The notes under the pieces are model-generated. The model worked only from the letters and a program-made list of their open reading frames with translations, was not told where the DNA came from and searched no databases. The position numbers and the translations under genes are program-made. A DNA stretch of 64,000 nucleotides, taken from NCBI RefSeq assembly GCF_021728295.1, contig NZ_JAKJXE010000001.1, positions 620,001 through 684,000 of the forward strand. The letters are read 5' to 3'. This document shows, in pieces, positions 53,061 to 62,678 of this stretch (the stretch's first letter is position 1; each line of letters starts with the position of its first letter). Source of the stretch: Pseudomonas petrae. Lineage in GTDB: Bacteria; Pseudomonadota; Gammaproteobacteria; Pseudomonadales; Pseudomonadaceae.

Positions 53061-54470
53061 TCAGAGAGGCTTGCCACGATTACCGTGTTGGCTGACAAAG
53101 GCCTGCACGGCCTTGAGGTCATTTGGCAGGACGGTGCAGCGTTCGTCTCGCTCAAACAAATCAGACAAATGTGCAGGCAGCTCAAGCGCTTTTCCTACAC
53201 CGGCCTTCAGTACGGCATCCGGGAATTTGACCGGATGTGCCGTTCCCAGAATCACCATCGGCGTGTCCAGGCTGCGGCGGCAGTCCCTCGCGGCTTTCAC
53301 GCCGATGGCGGTGTGCGGATCGAGCAGCTCGCCAGTGCTGGCGAACACTTCGGCGATGGTTTTGCAGGTGTCTTCGTCACTGACCGCCAGCGAATCAAAC
53401 AACTTGCGGGTCTCGGTCCAGCGCTCTTCCTCGACGCTGAAACCACCGCCTTGCCTGAAGGTGTCCATCAGCTTGGCGATCGCGCCGCCGTTGCGACCGT
53501 GCATGTCGAACAGCAGACGCTCGAAGTTGGACGACACCATGATGTCCATCGACGGGGTCAATGTCGCGTGCAGCGTTTCCTTGACGTACTGATTGCCGCT
53601 CATGAAACGGTGCAGGATGTCGTTACGGTTAGTTGCCACAACCAGTTGGCTGATTGGCAAGCCCATGTTACGGGCCAGGTAACCGGCGAAGATGTCGCCG
53701 AAGTTGCCGGTCGGCACGGAGAACGCCACCGAACGCGCCGGGCCACCCACCTGCAGGGCCGCGTGGAAGTAGTAGACGATCTGGGCCATGATCCGCGCCC
53801 AGTTGATCGAGTTCACCGCCACCAGACGCGTGCCCTTCAGAAAGCTCTGGTCGGCGAAGCTGTTCTTGACCATTTCCTGGCAGTCGTCGAAGTTGCCTTC
53901 GATCGCGATGTTATGGATGTTCTCGCCGAAGATAGTGGTCATCTGACGGCGCTGAACATCGGACACGCGATTGTTCGGGTGCAGGATGAAGATGTCGACG
54001 TTGTCGCAACGACGACAGCCTTCGATGGCCGCCGAGCCGGTGTCACCCGACGTAGCGCCAATGATGACCACGCGTTCGCCGCGCTTCTCGAGCACGTAGT
54101 CCAGCAAACGACCCAGCAGTTGCAGAGCGAAATCCTTGAACGCCAGGGTCGGGCCGTGAAACAGCTCCAACACCCACTCGTTGCCGTTGAGCTGGCGCAG
54201 TGGCGCAACCGCAGCATGGGAAAACACGCCGTAGGTTTCTTCGAGAATCTTCTTGAAATCCGCGTCGGGGATGCTGCCCGTCACGAACGGACGCATGACG
54301 CGAAAGGCCAGTTCGTGATAAGGCAGACCGGCCCAGGACGCGATCTCTTCCTGAGTAAAGCGCGGCAGGTTTTCCGGAACGTACAGACCGCCATCGCTTG
54401 CCAGACCGGTCAGCAGCACGTCTTCGAAATTCAGGGCCGGTGCCTGGCCGCGGGTACTGATATAGCGCAT
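53061..54470 (-). CDS. thrC: Threonine synthase
   Basis: Converts O-phospho-L-homoserine to L-threonine; PLP-dependent. 469 residues, the long proteobacterial type. The PLP lysine is in GPTLAFKDFALQLLG, preceded by SDGGLYVPENLP. The phosphate-binding region is IIGATSGDTGSAA and the C-terminal domain is complete. It follows hom on the same strand with a 153-base spacer containing an inverted repeat. Confidence 0.97.
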   Translation of the reverse strand: MRYISTRGQAPALNFEDVLLTGLASDGGLYVPENLPRFTQEEIASWAGLPYHELAFRVMRPFVTGSIPDADFKKILEETYGVFSHAAVAPLRQLNGNEWVLELFHGPTLAFKDFALQLLGRLLDYVLEKRGERVVIIGATSGDTGSAAIEGCRRCDNVDIFILHPNNRVSDVQRRQMTTIFGENIHNIAIEGNFDDCQEMVKNSFADQSFLKGTRLVAVNSINWARIMAQIVYYFHAALQVGGPARSVAFSVPTGNFGDIFAGYLARNMGLPISQLVVATNRNDILHRFMSGNQYVKETLHATLTPSMDIMVSSNFERLLFDMHGRNGGAIAKLMDTFRQGGGFSVEEERWTETRKLFDSLAVSDEDTCKTIAEVFASTGELLDPHTAIGVKAARDCRRSLDTPMVILGTAHPVKFPDAVLKAGVGKALELPAHLSDLFERDERCTVLPNDLKAVQAFVSQHGNRGKPL

Positions 54471-54506
54471 TCTTCAAACCTTCGGTTTGGGCGGCAAGCC
54501 TCAAGG

Positions 54507-54599
54507 GGCAAGCTGCAAGTCAAAGCGGTTTGTCTTTAACCTGCAGCCCGGTGCCCGAAGCTCACCGCGATATGATTTTGCTGTTACTTGCAGCTTGCC
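54507..54599. repeat. Inverted repeat between hom and thrC
   Basis: GGCAAGCTGCAAGT and ACTTGCAGCTTGCC form a perfect 14-bp inverted pair 65 bp apart, inside a spacer with further GCAAGC/GCTTGC copies. The pattern is typical of a Pseudomonas repeat family (AAGCTGCAAG units). Confidence 0.75.
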
Positions 54600-54623
54600 G
54601 CTTAACGCTTGCTGCGGCTTATC

Positions 54624-55928
54624 TCAGTTCAAATGCTCAACGCGGATACGCACAACCGGGCCGGCGACATCTTCCAGCGCCTCCAGCGCTTCGATCGCAT
54701 CGTTCATGCGTTTCTCGACCACGCGGTGGGTCAGCAGAATCATCGGCACCAGGCCGTCATGCTCTTCGACTTCTTTCTGCATGATCGATTCGATGTTGAT
54801 GCCGCGCTCGGACAGAATGCTCGCCACCTGAGCCAGCACACCGGGATGGTCCTTGGCCTGGATGCGCAGGTAGTAGGCGCTTTCGCACGCATCGATCGGC
54901 AGGATCGGGTGGGCCGAAAGCGAATCGGGCTGGAAGGCCAGATGCGGGACGCGGTTTTCAGGGTCGGTGGTCAGGGCACGGACCACGTCGACCAGATCGG
55001 CCACGACAGACGAAGCCGTTGGCTCCATGCCGGCACCTGCGCCGTAGAACAATGTCGAGCCGGCCGCGTCGCCGTTGACCATCACGGCGTTCATCACGCC
55101 ATTGACGTTGGCGATCAGGCGGTCCGCCGGGATCAGGGTCGGGTGGACGCGCAGTTCAATACCGCTCGGCGTGCTGCGGGCAACGCCCAGGTGCTTGATC
55201 CGGTAGCCCAGCGCTTCGGCGTAATTGACGTCGGCGGTGGTCAGCTTGGTGATGCCTTCGGTGTAGGCCTTGTCGAATTGCAGCGGAATGCCAAAGGCGA
55301 TGGACGCCAGAATGGTCAGCTTGTGCGCCGCGTCGATGCCTTCGACGTCAAAGGTCGGATCGGCTTCTGCATAGCCCAGCGCCTGCGCTTCAGCCAGGAC
55401 GTCCGGGAAGGTGCGTCCCTTTTCGCGCATCTCGGTGAGGATGAAGTTGCCGGTGCCGTTGATGATGCCGGCGACCCAGTTGATGCGGTTGGCCGACAGG
55501 CCTTCACGAATGGCCTTGATCACCGGAATACCGCCCGCGACCGCCGCTTCGAACGCCACGATGACGCCCTTCTCGCGGGCCTTGGCGAAAATTTCGTTGC
55601 CGTGCACGGCGATCAGCGCCTTGTTGGCGGTCACCACGTGCTTGCCGTTTTCGATGGCCTTGAGCACCAGTTCGCGGGCGATGGTGTAGCCACCGATCAG
55701 CTCGATGACGATGTCGATTTCAGGGTTGCTCGCCACGTCGAACACGTCGGTCGTGGTCGGGGTACCGGTAATCTGGCAATTGGGGTTTGGCGTACGCATG
55801 GCAATCTGCGCCACTTCGATTCCACGCCCGGCACGGCGGGCAATTTCCTCGGCGTTACGCTTTAGCACATTGAAGGTACCGCCACCGACAGTACCCAGCC
55901 CACAGATGCCTACTTTTACCGGTTTCAC
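54624..55928 (-). CDS. hom: Homoserine dehydrogenase
   Basis: Reduces aspartate semialdehyde to homoserine. 434 residues, exactly the P. aeruginosa length. NAD(P)-binding motif GICGLGTVGGGT at residues 7-18, catalytic core NKALIAVHG and GIINGTGNFIL, and a C-terminal ACT domain (DHPGVLAQVASILSERGINI), the site of threonine feedback in relatives. The start is GTG with GGGGAGTT upstream; extra in-frame codons before it lack a ribosome binding site. Confidence 0.97.
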   Translation of the reverse strand: MKPVKVGICGLGTVGGGTFNVLKRNAEEIARRAGRGIEVAQIAMRTPNPNCQITGTPTTTDVFDVASNPEIDIVIELIGGYTIARELVLKAIENGKHVVTANKALIAVHGNEIFAKAREKGVIVAFEAAVAGGIPVIKAIREGLSANRINWVAGIINGTGNFILTEMREKGRTFPDVLAEAQALGYAEADPTFDVEGIDAAHKLTILASIAFGIPLQFDKAYTEGITKLTTADVNYAEALGYRIKHLGVARSTPSGIELRVHPTLIPADRLIANVNGVMNAVMVNGDAAGSTLFYGAGAGMEPTASSVVADLVDVVRALTTDPENRVPHLAFQPDSLSAHPILPIDACESAYYLRIQAKDHPGVLAQVASILSERGINIESIMQKEVEEHDGLVPMILLTHRVVEKRMNDAIEALEALEDVAGPVVRIRVEHLN

Positions 55929-56060
55929 TATGAACTCCCCATAAAACGGCCGACGCGAGGCCGGCCGTGGAATCAGCCGCATTCAACACGGCTCGCTATT
56001 GATGAAGCGCTGCAGAAAGGCCGCTTCAATGTTTACCGCAGGAGGCTGCGATAAACGAAA

Positions 56061-56801
56061 TTACTTGGCACTCAGTGCGAGTTTGGCCACTTGTGGCGCC
56101 GGCTGGTAGCCCGGAATCAGCTGACCGTCGGCCAACACGATGGCCGGTGTGCCGTTCACGCCGATGGACTGGCCGATTTCAAATTGCCTGGTGACCGGGT
56201 TGTCGCACTTGGGCGCCTGAATATTCTTGCCATCGACCATGCGGTCCATGGCACCGCGGCGGTCCTTGGAGCACCACACTGCCTGAAGCTGCTCGTCACC
56301 CGGCGAACCCAGGCCCTGACGCGGGAACGCCACATAGCGCACTTCGATGCCACGCTTGTTCAGCTCCGGCACTTCGGCATGCAGTTTGTGGCAGTACGGG
56401 CAGGTGGTGTCAGTGAACACCGTGATGTGGGATTTGGTCTCGCCCACGGCTGGGTAGACGACCATTTCAGCGGCAGGAATGCCATTGATAGTCTTGGCAA
56501 TCGCCTGACGCTCGACCTTCTCGGTCAGGTTGACCGGCTTGCCGGCCTGCATCTGGTACAGGTTGCCCTGCATGACGAACTGACCGTCGCCGCTGGCATA
56601 CAGCACACGACCGCCCTTCAGATTGACTTCGTAGAGGCCGTTCAACGGACTGCTGGAAATGCTCTCGACGGGAATTTCCAGATTGAGCGATTCCAGGGTC
56701 TTGCGAATGGCTTTGTCGGACGCCTCATCGGCGTGGGCAAAAAGGCTGAAAGAGCTGGCCAGCGCTACAACGGCAGCACCGAGAAAACGAGTGACGCGCA
56801 T
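56061..56801 (-). CDS. dsbC: Thiol:disulfide interchange protein DsbC
   Basis: Periplasmic disulfide isomerase/reductase. 246 residues: signal peptide (cleavage after AHA, residue 24), N-terminal dimerisation domain (about 27-85), and thioredoxin-like domain with active site TTCPYCHKLH (Cys134, Cys137). The cis-Pro motif appears as VNGTPAIVLADG. A second cysteine pair (AVWCSKD, PKCDNP) is typical. GGAG is upstream. It lies between xerD and hom, as in P. aeruginosa. Confidence 0.96.
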   Translation of the reverse strand: MRVTRFLGAAVVALASSFSLFAHADEASDKAIRKTLESLNLEIPVESISSSPLNGLYEVNLKGGRVLYASGDGQFVMQGNLYQMQAGKPVNLTEKVERQAIAKTINGIPAAEMVVYPAVGETKSHITVFTDTTCPYCHKLHAEVPELNKRGIEVRYVAFPRQGLGSPGDEQLQAVWCSKDRRGAMDRMVDGKNIQAPKCDNPVTRQFEIGQSIGVNGTPAIVLADGQLIPGYQPAPQVAKLALSAK

Positions 56802-56968
56802 GAAAACTCCTCGAGCGGTGAGCAGACGGGCCGGGCTGAAAACGGGTGGCGAAAAAGCACCGGGATGTTTTCAGGGCCTTGATCTGCGAAACCGGCAAAG
56901 CCTATCACATAAGGCTCGCGAGGCCGACGCCCGCTGATGTAAGACACGTCGTAAATTACTGAAGTCCC

Positions 56969-57865
56969 CTACCCCCTCGGGTGATGCTTTGCGTGCACTT
57001 CCTGCAACCGAGCGCGGGCGACGTGGGTGTAAATCTGCGTGGTCGACAGGTCGCTGTGACCAAGGAGCATCTGCACGACGCGCAGGTCGGCGCCATGGTT
57101 GAGCAGGTGTGTGGCAAAGGCGTGACGCAGGGTGTGCGGCGACAGGGATTTGCCGATGCCGGCGACTTTGGCCTGGTGCTTGATGCGGTGCCAGAAGGTC
57201 TGGCGGGTCATCTGTTCGCCGCGCTGGCTGGGAAACAGCACGTCGCTGGGCCGACCGTTGAGCAATTCGTGGCGAGCGTCGCGCATATAACGCTCGACCC
57301 AGACGATGGCTTCCTCCCCCATCGGCACCAGACGCTCCTTGCTGCCCTTGCCCATCATGCGCAACACACCCTGACGCAAGTTGACCTGCTCAAGCGTCAG
57401 GCTGATCAGTTCGGTCACCCGCAGCCCGCAGGCGTAGAGCACTTCAAGCATGGCCCGGTCACGCTGGCCGATGGCGTCGCTCAGGTCGGGGGCGCCAAGC
57501 AACGCTTCAACGTCGGCTTCGGACAAGGATTTGGGAAGTGGCTTACCCAACTGCGGCATGTCGACCTGCAACGTCGGGTCGACCGCGATCAGCTTCTCCC
57601 GGAGCAGATAGCGATAGAAACCGCGCACGCCGGAGAGCAGCCGTGCCGTCGAGCGAGGTTTGTAGCCGTTGTCGACCCGCCACGCCAAGTGGTCGAGAAT
57701 CGCTTCCCGACTCACACTCATCAGGTCCACGCCCTTTTCCTGCAACCAGCCGTTGAACAGCGCGAGGTCGCTGCGATAAGCGTCGCGCGTGTTGTCCGAC
57801 AGCCCTTTCTCCAGCCACAAGGCGTCGAGGAAGCGGTCGATCATGGGATGGTCAATGGCGGGCAT
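56969..57865 (-). CDS. xerD: Site-specific tyrosine recombinase XerD
   Basis: Works with XerC at dif to resolve chromosome dimers. 298 residues. SAM-like core-binding domain at the N-terminus (DRFLDALWLEKGLSDNT) and catalytic domain with Arg in ACGLRVTELISL, HTLRHAFATHLL (His-x-x-Arg), LGHSDLSTTQIYTHV (His, then the nucleophilic Tyr). All catalytic residues are present. The gene is transcribed toward dsbC. Confidence 0.97.
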   Translation of the reverse strand: MPAIDHPMIDRFLDALWLEKGLSDNTRDAYRSDLALFNGWLQEKGVDLMSVSREAILDHLAWRVDNGYKPRSTARLLSGVRGFYRYLLREKLIAVDPTLQVDMPQLGKPLPKSLSEADVEALLGAPDLSDAIGQRDRAMLEVLYACGLRVTELISLTLEQVNLRQGVLRMMGKGSKERLVPMGEEAIVWVERYMRDARHELLNGRPSDVLFPSQRGEQMTRQTFWHRIKHQAKVAGIGKSLSPHTLRHAFATHLLNHGADLRVVQMLLGHSDLSTTQIYTHVARARLQEVHAKHHPRG

Positions 57866-57947
57866 GGGTTCTGACTTGAGTGATGGAAAGCGGGGGGCAG
57901 TTTTTCACACCTGCGAAGGCGGGACAAAAACCGAATCCCGGAAAGCA

Positions 57948-57973
57948 AAAAAGCAGCCCGTAGGCTGCTTTTT
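57948..57973 (-). terminator. Bidirectional terminator after rplS
   Basis: AAAAAGCAGCC and GGCTGCTTTTT enclose a CGTA loop, flanked by A-runs on one side and T-runs on the other, so it can stop transcripts from either direction. Confidence 0.9.
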
Positions 57974-57995
57974 CATTCGCATGGGAAGACTGGGA

Positions 57996-58346
57996 TTAAA
58001 CCAGTTTTTCCTTGATGCGAGCTGCTTTACCGGACAGGTCACGCAGGTAGTACAGCTTGGCCTTGCGAACGTCGCCGCGACGTTTCACAGCCATGCTGTC
58101 GATTTGCGGGCTGTAGGTCTGGAAAGTACGTTCAACGCCAACACCGTTGGAGATTTTACGAACAGTGAAAGCACTGTTCACACCACGGTTACGCTTGGCG
58201 ATAACAACGCCTTCGAACGCCTGCAGACGAGCGCGGTCGCCTTCCTTCACTTTCACCTGAACGACAATGGTGTCGCCCGGGGCAAAGGGAGGGATCTCTT
58301 TGGTCATCTGCTCTGCTTCGAGTGCAAGGATGATTTTGTTAGTCAT
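57996..58346 (-). CDS. rplS: 50S ribosomal protein L19
   Basis: 116-residue ribosomal protein at the 30S-50S interface. Recognised from [50 protein letters not shown] and [26 protein letters not shown] lies 10 bases before the ATG. Last gene of rpsP-rimM-trmD-rplS. Confidence 0.98.
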   Translation of the reverse strand: MTNKIILALEAEQMTKEIPPFAPGDTIVVQVKVKEGDRARLQAFEGVVIAKRNRGVNSAFTVRKISNGVGVERTFQTYSPQIDSMAVKRRGDVRKAKLYYLRDLSGKAARIKEKLV

Positions 58347-58389
58347 GCTGTGCTCCTAAGGTAAACCGGTCTGATTTACCATCGATACG

Positions 58390-59142
58390 TTAACTATCGT
58401 CCCGCCCGCGGAGGTATTCCGCCAGCAGCTTCTTCTCTTCTCCAGAAAGCGAGCGGCTTTCCAGAAGATCGGCGCGTCGTTCATAGGTCCGCCCAAGGGA
58501 CTGCTGTAAACGCCAACGCCGGATGTGTGCGTGATTGCCACTAAGCAATACGTCGGGAACACGCTGATCCGCATACACCTCCGGTCGGGTGTAGTGCGGG
58601 CAATCCAGCAGACCATCCGTGAAGGAATCTTCCTCCGCGGAATCTACATGCCCTAAAGCTCCAGGCAGCAGTCGCGTAACCGCATCTATCAGGACCATGG
58701 CCGGCAGCTCACCGCCAGATAACACATAGTCGCCAATCGACCACTCTTCATCGACATGAGCTTCAATGAAACGCTCGTCGACGCCTTCATAACGACCGGC
58801 AATCAGGATAAGTGCTTCTTCCTGCGCCAGTTCGCGTACCGCAGACTGATCCAGCTTGCGGCCTTGTGGCGACAGGTAAATTACCTTCGCCGCATCCCCC
58901 GCCGCCTGTCTGGCCTGAGCCAGAGCATCTTCGAGGGGCTTGATCTTCATCACCATGCCAGGGCCACCGCCAAACGGGCGATCGTCCACAGTGTGATGTC
59001 GATCAGTGGTGTAATCCCGCGGATTCCAACAGGTGAGCTGCAACAGCTCCTGTTTCACCGCACGGCTGGTAATACCGTATTCGCTGATGGCGGAAAACAT
59101 CTCGGGAAACAGCGTGATGACTTCTATGCGCAGGCTGGCCAT
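58390..59142 (-). CDS. trmD: tRNA (guanine37-N1)-methyltransferase TrmD
   Basis: Methylates G37 of tRNAs read with a G at position 36, preventing frameshifting. 250 residues with the SPOUT knot: [37 protein letters not shown] and [15 protein letters not shown]. It starts three bases after the rimM stop, so it is probably translationally coupled. Confidence 0.97.
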   Translation of the reverse strand: MASLRIEVITLFPEMFSAISEYGITSRAVKQELLQLTCWNPRDYTTDRHHTVDDRPFGGGPGMVMKIKPLEDALAQARQAAGDAAKVIYLSPQGRKLDQSAVRELAQEEALILIAGRYEGVDERFIEAHVDEEWSIGDYVLSGGELPAMVLIDAVTRLLPGALGHVDSAEEDSFTDGLLDCPHYTRPEVYADQRVPDVLLSGNHAHIRRWRLQQSLGRTYERRADLLESRSLSGEEKKLLAEYLRGRDDS

Positions 59143-59145
59143 TGC

Positions 59146-59682
59146 TTAGAAATCCGCGTCCCATTCCACCTTCATCTCGCCTGCAACCAGATCAACAGCC
59201 AACACGCATTGCTCCGTATAGGGCAAAAGGCGTTCGCGATCGTCCAGACTGCCTGCGCAGGGTTTGACCACCATTACATCGTTGGCGCCGGTTTCCAGAA
59301 GATGATCGACCTTCCCGAGCAGTTGCCCAAGACCGTCAATGACCTTCAGACCTTCAAGCTGGTACCAGTAGTACTCGCCGTCGGTCAATTCAGGGAACAG
59401 GTCGCGTGGCACGCAGATCTCATAACCGGCCAGAAGACGAGCTTCTTCACGATCATCAAGACCCTTGAGCTTGGCGACCAGGAACTTGTCGTTCCCGCGT
59501 CCACTGACCAGCTCGACCTGTTTCACATTGCCTTCGCGCTTGAGCGTCCAGGTTTTGTACTGCAACAGGTTTTCGGTTGGATCAGTAAAGGAGTACGCCT
59601 TCACTTCGCCGCGAACGCCATGTACCGAGTAAATCTTGCCGATGACGATCAAATCGTCGGCAGAAGCTGGCGTCGCGTTCAT
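59146..59682 (-). CDS. rimM: Ribosome maturation factor RimM
   Basis: 16S rRNA processing factor that binds S19 in 30S maturation. 178 residues: N-terminal beta-barrel (VIGKIYSVHGVRGEVKAYSF) and PRC-barrel C-terminal domain (YYWYQLEGLKVI, LLPYTEQCVLAVDL). It lies between rpsP and trmD with gaps of only five and three bases. Confidence 0.97.
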   Translation of the reverse strand: MNATPASADDLIVIGKIYSVHGVRGEVKAYSFTDPTENLLQYKTWTLKREGNVKQVELVSGRGNDKFLVAKLKGLDDREEARLLAGYEICVPRDLFPELTDGEYYWYQLEGLKVIDGLGQLLGKVDHLLETGANDVMVVKPCAGSLDDRERLLPYTEQCVLAVDLVAGEMKVEWDADF

Positions 59683-59687
59683 ATTGC

Positions 59688-59939
59688 TCAGGCCGCAGCC
59701 TTGGCAGATTCCTTCAACAGCGAAGCAACACGCTCAGAAGGTTGTGCACCAACGCTCAGCCAGTAGGCCAGACGCTCTTGGTTCACGGACAGACGGATTT
59801 CCTGACCACGGGCAACCGGGTTGAAGAAACCGATTTGTTCCTTGTGCGAACCGTCGCGTGGGTTACGGCTGTCGGTCACAGTCAGGTGGTAGAACGGGCG
59901 CTTTTTAGAGCCGCCAAGGGCAAGACGGATTGTTAGCAT
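59688..59939 (-). CDS. rpsP: 30S ribosomal protein S16
   Basis: 83-residue small-subunit protein, first gene of the operon. [20 protein letters not shown] and [20 protein letters not shown] are diagnostic. The open frame continues upstream, but AGGAAAA and homology place the start here. Confidence 0.98.
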   Translation of the reverse strand: MLTIRLALGGSKKRPFYHLTVTDSRNPRDGSHKEQIGFFNPVARGQEIRLSVNQERLAYWLSVGAQPSERVASLLKESAKAAA

Positions 59940-60011
59940 TGAACAATTTTCCTGTAGTCGGTGCTGCAAATCTAAGATGCACAGCGGGCATGGGTGCCCG
60001 AAAGGCCGCAT

Positions 60012-60039
60012 ATTCTAAGGAATATCCGGATTTTTGCAA
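60012..60039 (-). promoter_or_regulatory. Sigma-70 promoter of the rpsP operon
   Basis: On the minus strand TTGCAA and TAGAAT are 16 bases apart, 73 bases before the rpsP start codon. The -10 region is part of a small palindrome (TATTCTAAGGAATA). Confidence 0.6.
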
Positions 60040-60185
60040 ATGACTTTTTCCGGCGTGCGCCGTCAGGCCATCAAGATCTGCCGTGGAGCCGTCAGGGATG
60101 ACGGCGTTGAGCGCCTGCCTGAGCAGGCCATCGGGACAGTTGCCCCAATGAAGAACGCGCGGGAATAACGCCCGCACGATGCAAT

Positions 60186-61562
60186 TTACATTTTGGGCAT
60201 ACCGCCGCCGGGCAACATTCCGCCCATGCCGCGCATCATTTTGGCCATGCCGCCCTTGGTCGAAAACTTTTTCATCATCTTCTGCATCTGTTTGTGCTGC
60301 TTGATCAGACGACCGATGTCCTGCACCTGAGTGCCGGAACCCATGGCGATACGGCGCTTGCGTGAACCGCTGATCAACTCAGGGTCGCGACGCTCGGCCG
60401 GGGTCATCGAATTGATGATGGCTTCCATCTGCTTGAACTGCTTTTCGGCTGCGCCCTGTGCGTTGCCCATCTGCGACAGGTTCACGCCACCGATGCTTGG
60501 CAGTTTATCCATGAGCCCGCCCAGGCCGCCCATGTTCTTCATTTGTTGCAGCTGGTCGCGGAAGTCTTCGAGGTCGAAGCCCTTGCCCTTCTTCAGCTTC
60601 TTGGCCAGTTTGTCGGCCTTGTCCTTGTCGAGGGTCTGTTCGGCCTGCTCGATCAGGCTGAGCACGTCGCCCATGCCAAGGATGCGCGATGCGATACGGT
60701 CCGGGTGGAACGGCTCCAGCGCCTCGCTCTTCTCGCCCATACCGATGAACTTGATCGGCTTGCCGGTGATGGCGCGCACCGACAGTGCAGCACCGCCACG
60801 GGCGTCGCCGTCGACCTTGGTCAGAATCACACCGGTGAGCGGCAGCGCATCACCAAACGCCTTGGCGGTGTTCGCAGCATCCTGGCCAGTCATGGCGTCG
60901 ACGACGAACAGCGTCTCGGCCGGCTTGACCGCCGCGTGCAGCGCCTGGATCTCGCCCATCATTTCGGCGTCGATGTGCAGACGACCGGCGGTGTCGAGGA
61001 TCACCACATCGATGAACTTGAGCCTGGCTTCCTTGATGGCCGCTTCAGCGATGTCCACCGGCTTCTGGCTGATGTCGGACGGGAAGAACGTCACGCCGAT
61101 GTCGTTGGCCAGGGTTTCCAGCTGCTTGATCGCGGCTGGACGGTAAACGTCCGCCGACACCAGCATCACGGTTTTCTTTTTGCGCTCTTTCAGGAATCGG
61201 GCGAGCTTGCCGGCAGTGGTGGTCTTGCCCGCACCTTGCAGACCCGCCATCAGGATGACCGCCGGCGGCGTGACGTTGAGGGTCAGCTCTTCGTTGGCCG
61301 CCCCCATCATCTCTTCCAGCTCGGCCTGGACGATCTTCACGAACGCCTGGCCCGGCGTCAGGCTGCGCGACACCTCGGTGCCGACAGCGCGCTCCTTGAT
61401 GCGATTGACGAAGTCTTTGACAACCGGCAAGGCGACGTCGGCTTCAAGCAGCGCCATACGCACTTCACGCAGTGTGTCCTTGATGTTGTCCTCGGTCAGC
61501 TTGGCTTTACCGGTGACCTGGCGCAGCGTCTGCGAAAGACGATCTGTCAGATTTTCAAACAT
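60186..61562 (-). CDS. ffh: Signal recognition particle protein Ffh
   Basis: GTPase that binds 4.5S RNA and signal sequences and targets ribosomes to the membrane. 458 residues: N domain, G domain with GLQGAGKTTTAGKLA, DTAGR and TKVDGDARGG, and the C-terminal methionine-rich M domain (KQMQKMMKKFSTKGGMAKMM, then MPGGG-like MLPGGGMPKM). Length is normal. It is divergent from the CcsA-like gene. Confidence 0.97.
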   Translation of the reverse strand: MFENLTDRLSQTLRQVTGKAKLTEDNIKDTLREVRMALLEADVALPVVKDFVNRIKERAVGTEVSRSLTPGQAFVKIVQAELEEMMGAANEELTLNVTPPAVILMAGLQGAGKTTTAGKLARFLKERKKKTVMLVSADVYRPAAIKQLETLANDIGVTFFPSDISQKPVDIAEAAIKEARLKFIDVVILDTAGRLHIDAEMMGEIQALHAAVKPAETLFVVDAMTGQDAANTAKAFGDALPLTGVILTKVDGDARGGAALSVRAITGKPIKFIGMGEKSEALEPFHPDRIASRILGMGDVLSLIEQAEQTLDKDKADKLAKKLKKGKGFDLEDFRDQLQQMKNMGGLGGLMDKLPSIGGVNLSQMGNAQGAAEKQFKQMEAIINSMTPAERRDPELISGSRKRRIAMGSGTQVQDIGRLIKQHKQMQKMMKKFSTKGGMAKMMRGMGGMLPGGGMPKM

Positions 61563-61740
61563 GCGTGATCCTTTGGGTTCGTGCTGAACCCCGATTGATG
61601 CGGCCCGGCCCGTAGCGGCCTTTTCAGTCGGCTGCCGACATCGCGACGCCTGCGCTTTACAGGATCGCTATTGGGAATAGGGACGCTATAAAGGCGGCTG
61701 AAACAGCGATCGGCAAGCCTGTGGCTTGAGCAGGTCGCGG

Positions 61741-61746
61741 ATTATA
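61741..61746 (-). promoter_or_regulatory. Perfect -10 box upstream of ffh
   Basis: TATAAT on the minus strand, about 180 bases before the ffh start codon, in the divergent gap. No good -35 lies at 16-18 bases, so the match is partial. Confidence 0.4.
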
Positions 61747-61853
61747 GCGAAGAGTCCGGCGCACGGACACCACGGCGTCTGCTTCTGTAGTCTTTCGTGA
61801 AATGCGCGTTTTATGCCAAACTCACCGGCTTTCGAGCACGCCCAACAGGATCT

Positions 61854-62666
61854 ATGTCCCCCTTGTCACCGAGTTTGCTCTTCAGCCTCGCCGCCGCCGT
61901 CTTTTACGCCGCTGCGACCGTCTACCAGGGTATGCGCCTGCGTCGGGGCCAAAAGGCCGACAAATGGCTGCTGTGCCTGATCGGCACCCTTGCCGTTGCC
62001 TGCCAGGCCAGTGCGCTGTTCGGCCAACTGGTGCGCCCTATCGGCCTGGGTCTGGACTTTTTCAGTGCCGCCAGCCTGATCGCTGTTGCCGTGATCATCG
62101 TGACCATGCTCGCGTGCATTCGCCTCCCGGTCGAAATCCTGCTGATCCTCCTGTTCCCGCTGGGGCTGCTGACGACCCTGATGGCGCAGTTCGCGCCTTC
62201 CGGTACGCTGCAACCGATCATTGAAGAACACGGCATCATCAGCCATATCCTGCTGTCGATCCTCGCCTACGGGATGTTCACCATCGCGGTGTTCCAGTCT
62301 TTGCTGCTGTTGCTGCAGGATCATCAACTGAAGAACAAGCACCCGCTTGGCCTGATCAAAAGCTTCCCGCCGCTGCAAACCATGGAAAGCCTGCTCTTCG
62401 GTTTCCTGTGGGCCGGCTGGGTCTTGCTGTCGATGTCGCTGATTTCCGGCTGGCTGTTCGTCGAAAACCTGTTTGCCCAGCATCTGGTGCACAAGACCCT
62501 GCTGTCGATCCTCGCGTGGATGGTCTTCAGCGTGCTGCTCTGGGGACGCCATCATCTGGGCTGGCGCGGCCACAAGGCGATCCGCTGGACGCTGGGCGGA
62601 TTCCTGCTCCTGATGCTGGCCTACTTCGGCAGCAAGCTCGTTCGTGAATACATCCTGCACATCTGA
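61854..62666 (+). CDS. CcsA/YpjD-like cytochrome c assembly membrane protein
   Basis: A 270-residue protein with about eight membrane helices, CcsA/HemX-type domain. Histidines in ISHILLSILAYGMF, LVHKTLLSILAWMVF and HHLGWRGHKAIRWT are at the positions expected in this family. It is called YpjD (inner-membrane protein) in E. coli-type annotation. A haem-handling role is inferred from the family only. I start it at MSPLSPSLLF, which has AGGAT upstream; 19 upstream codons are open but unsupported. It precedes the CBS-domain gene by 12 bases. Confidence 0.82.
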   Translation: MSPLSPSLLFSLAAAVFYAAATVYQGMRLRRGQKADKWLLCLIGTLAVACQASALFGQLVRPIGLGLDFFSAASLIAVAVIIVTMLACIRLPVEILLILLFPLGLLTTLMAQFAPSGTLQPIIEEHGIISHILLSILAYGMFTIAVFQSLLLLLQDHQLKNKHPLGLIKSFPPLQTMESLLFGFLWAGWVLLSMSLISGWLFVENLFAQHLVHKTLLSILAWMVFSVLLWGRHHLGWRGHKAIRWTLGGFLLLMLAYFGSKLVREYILHI

Positions 62667-62678
62667 CGGGCGTTGATC

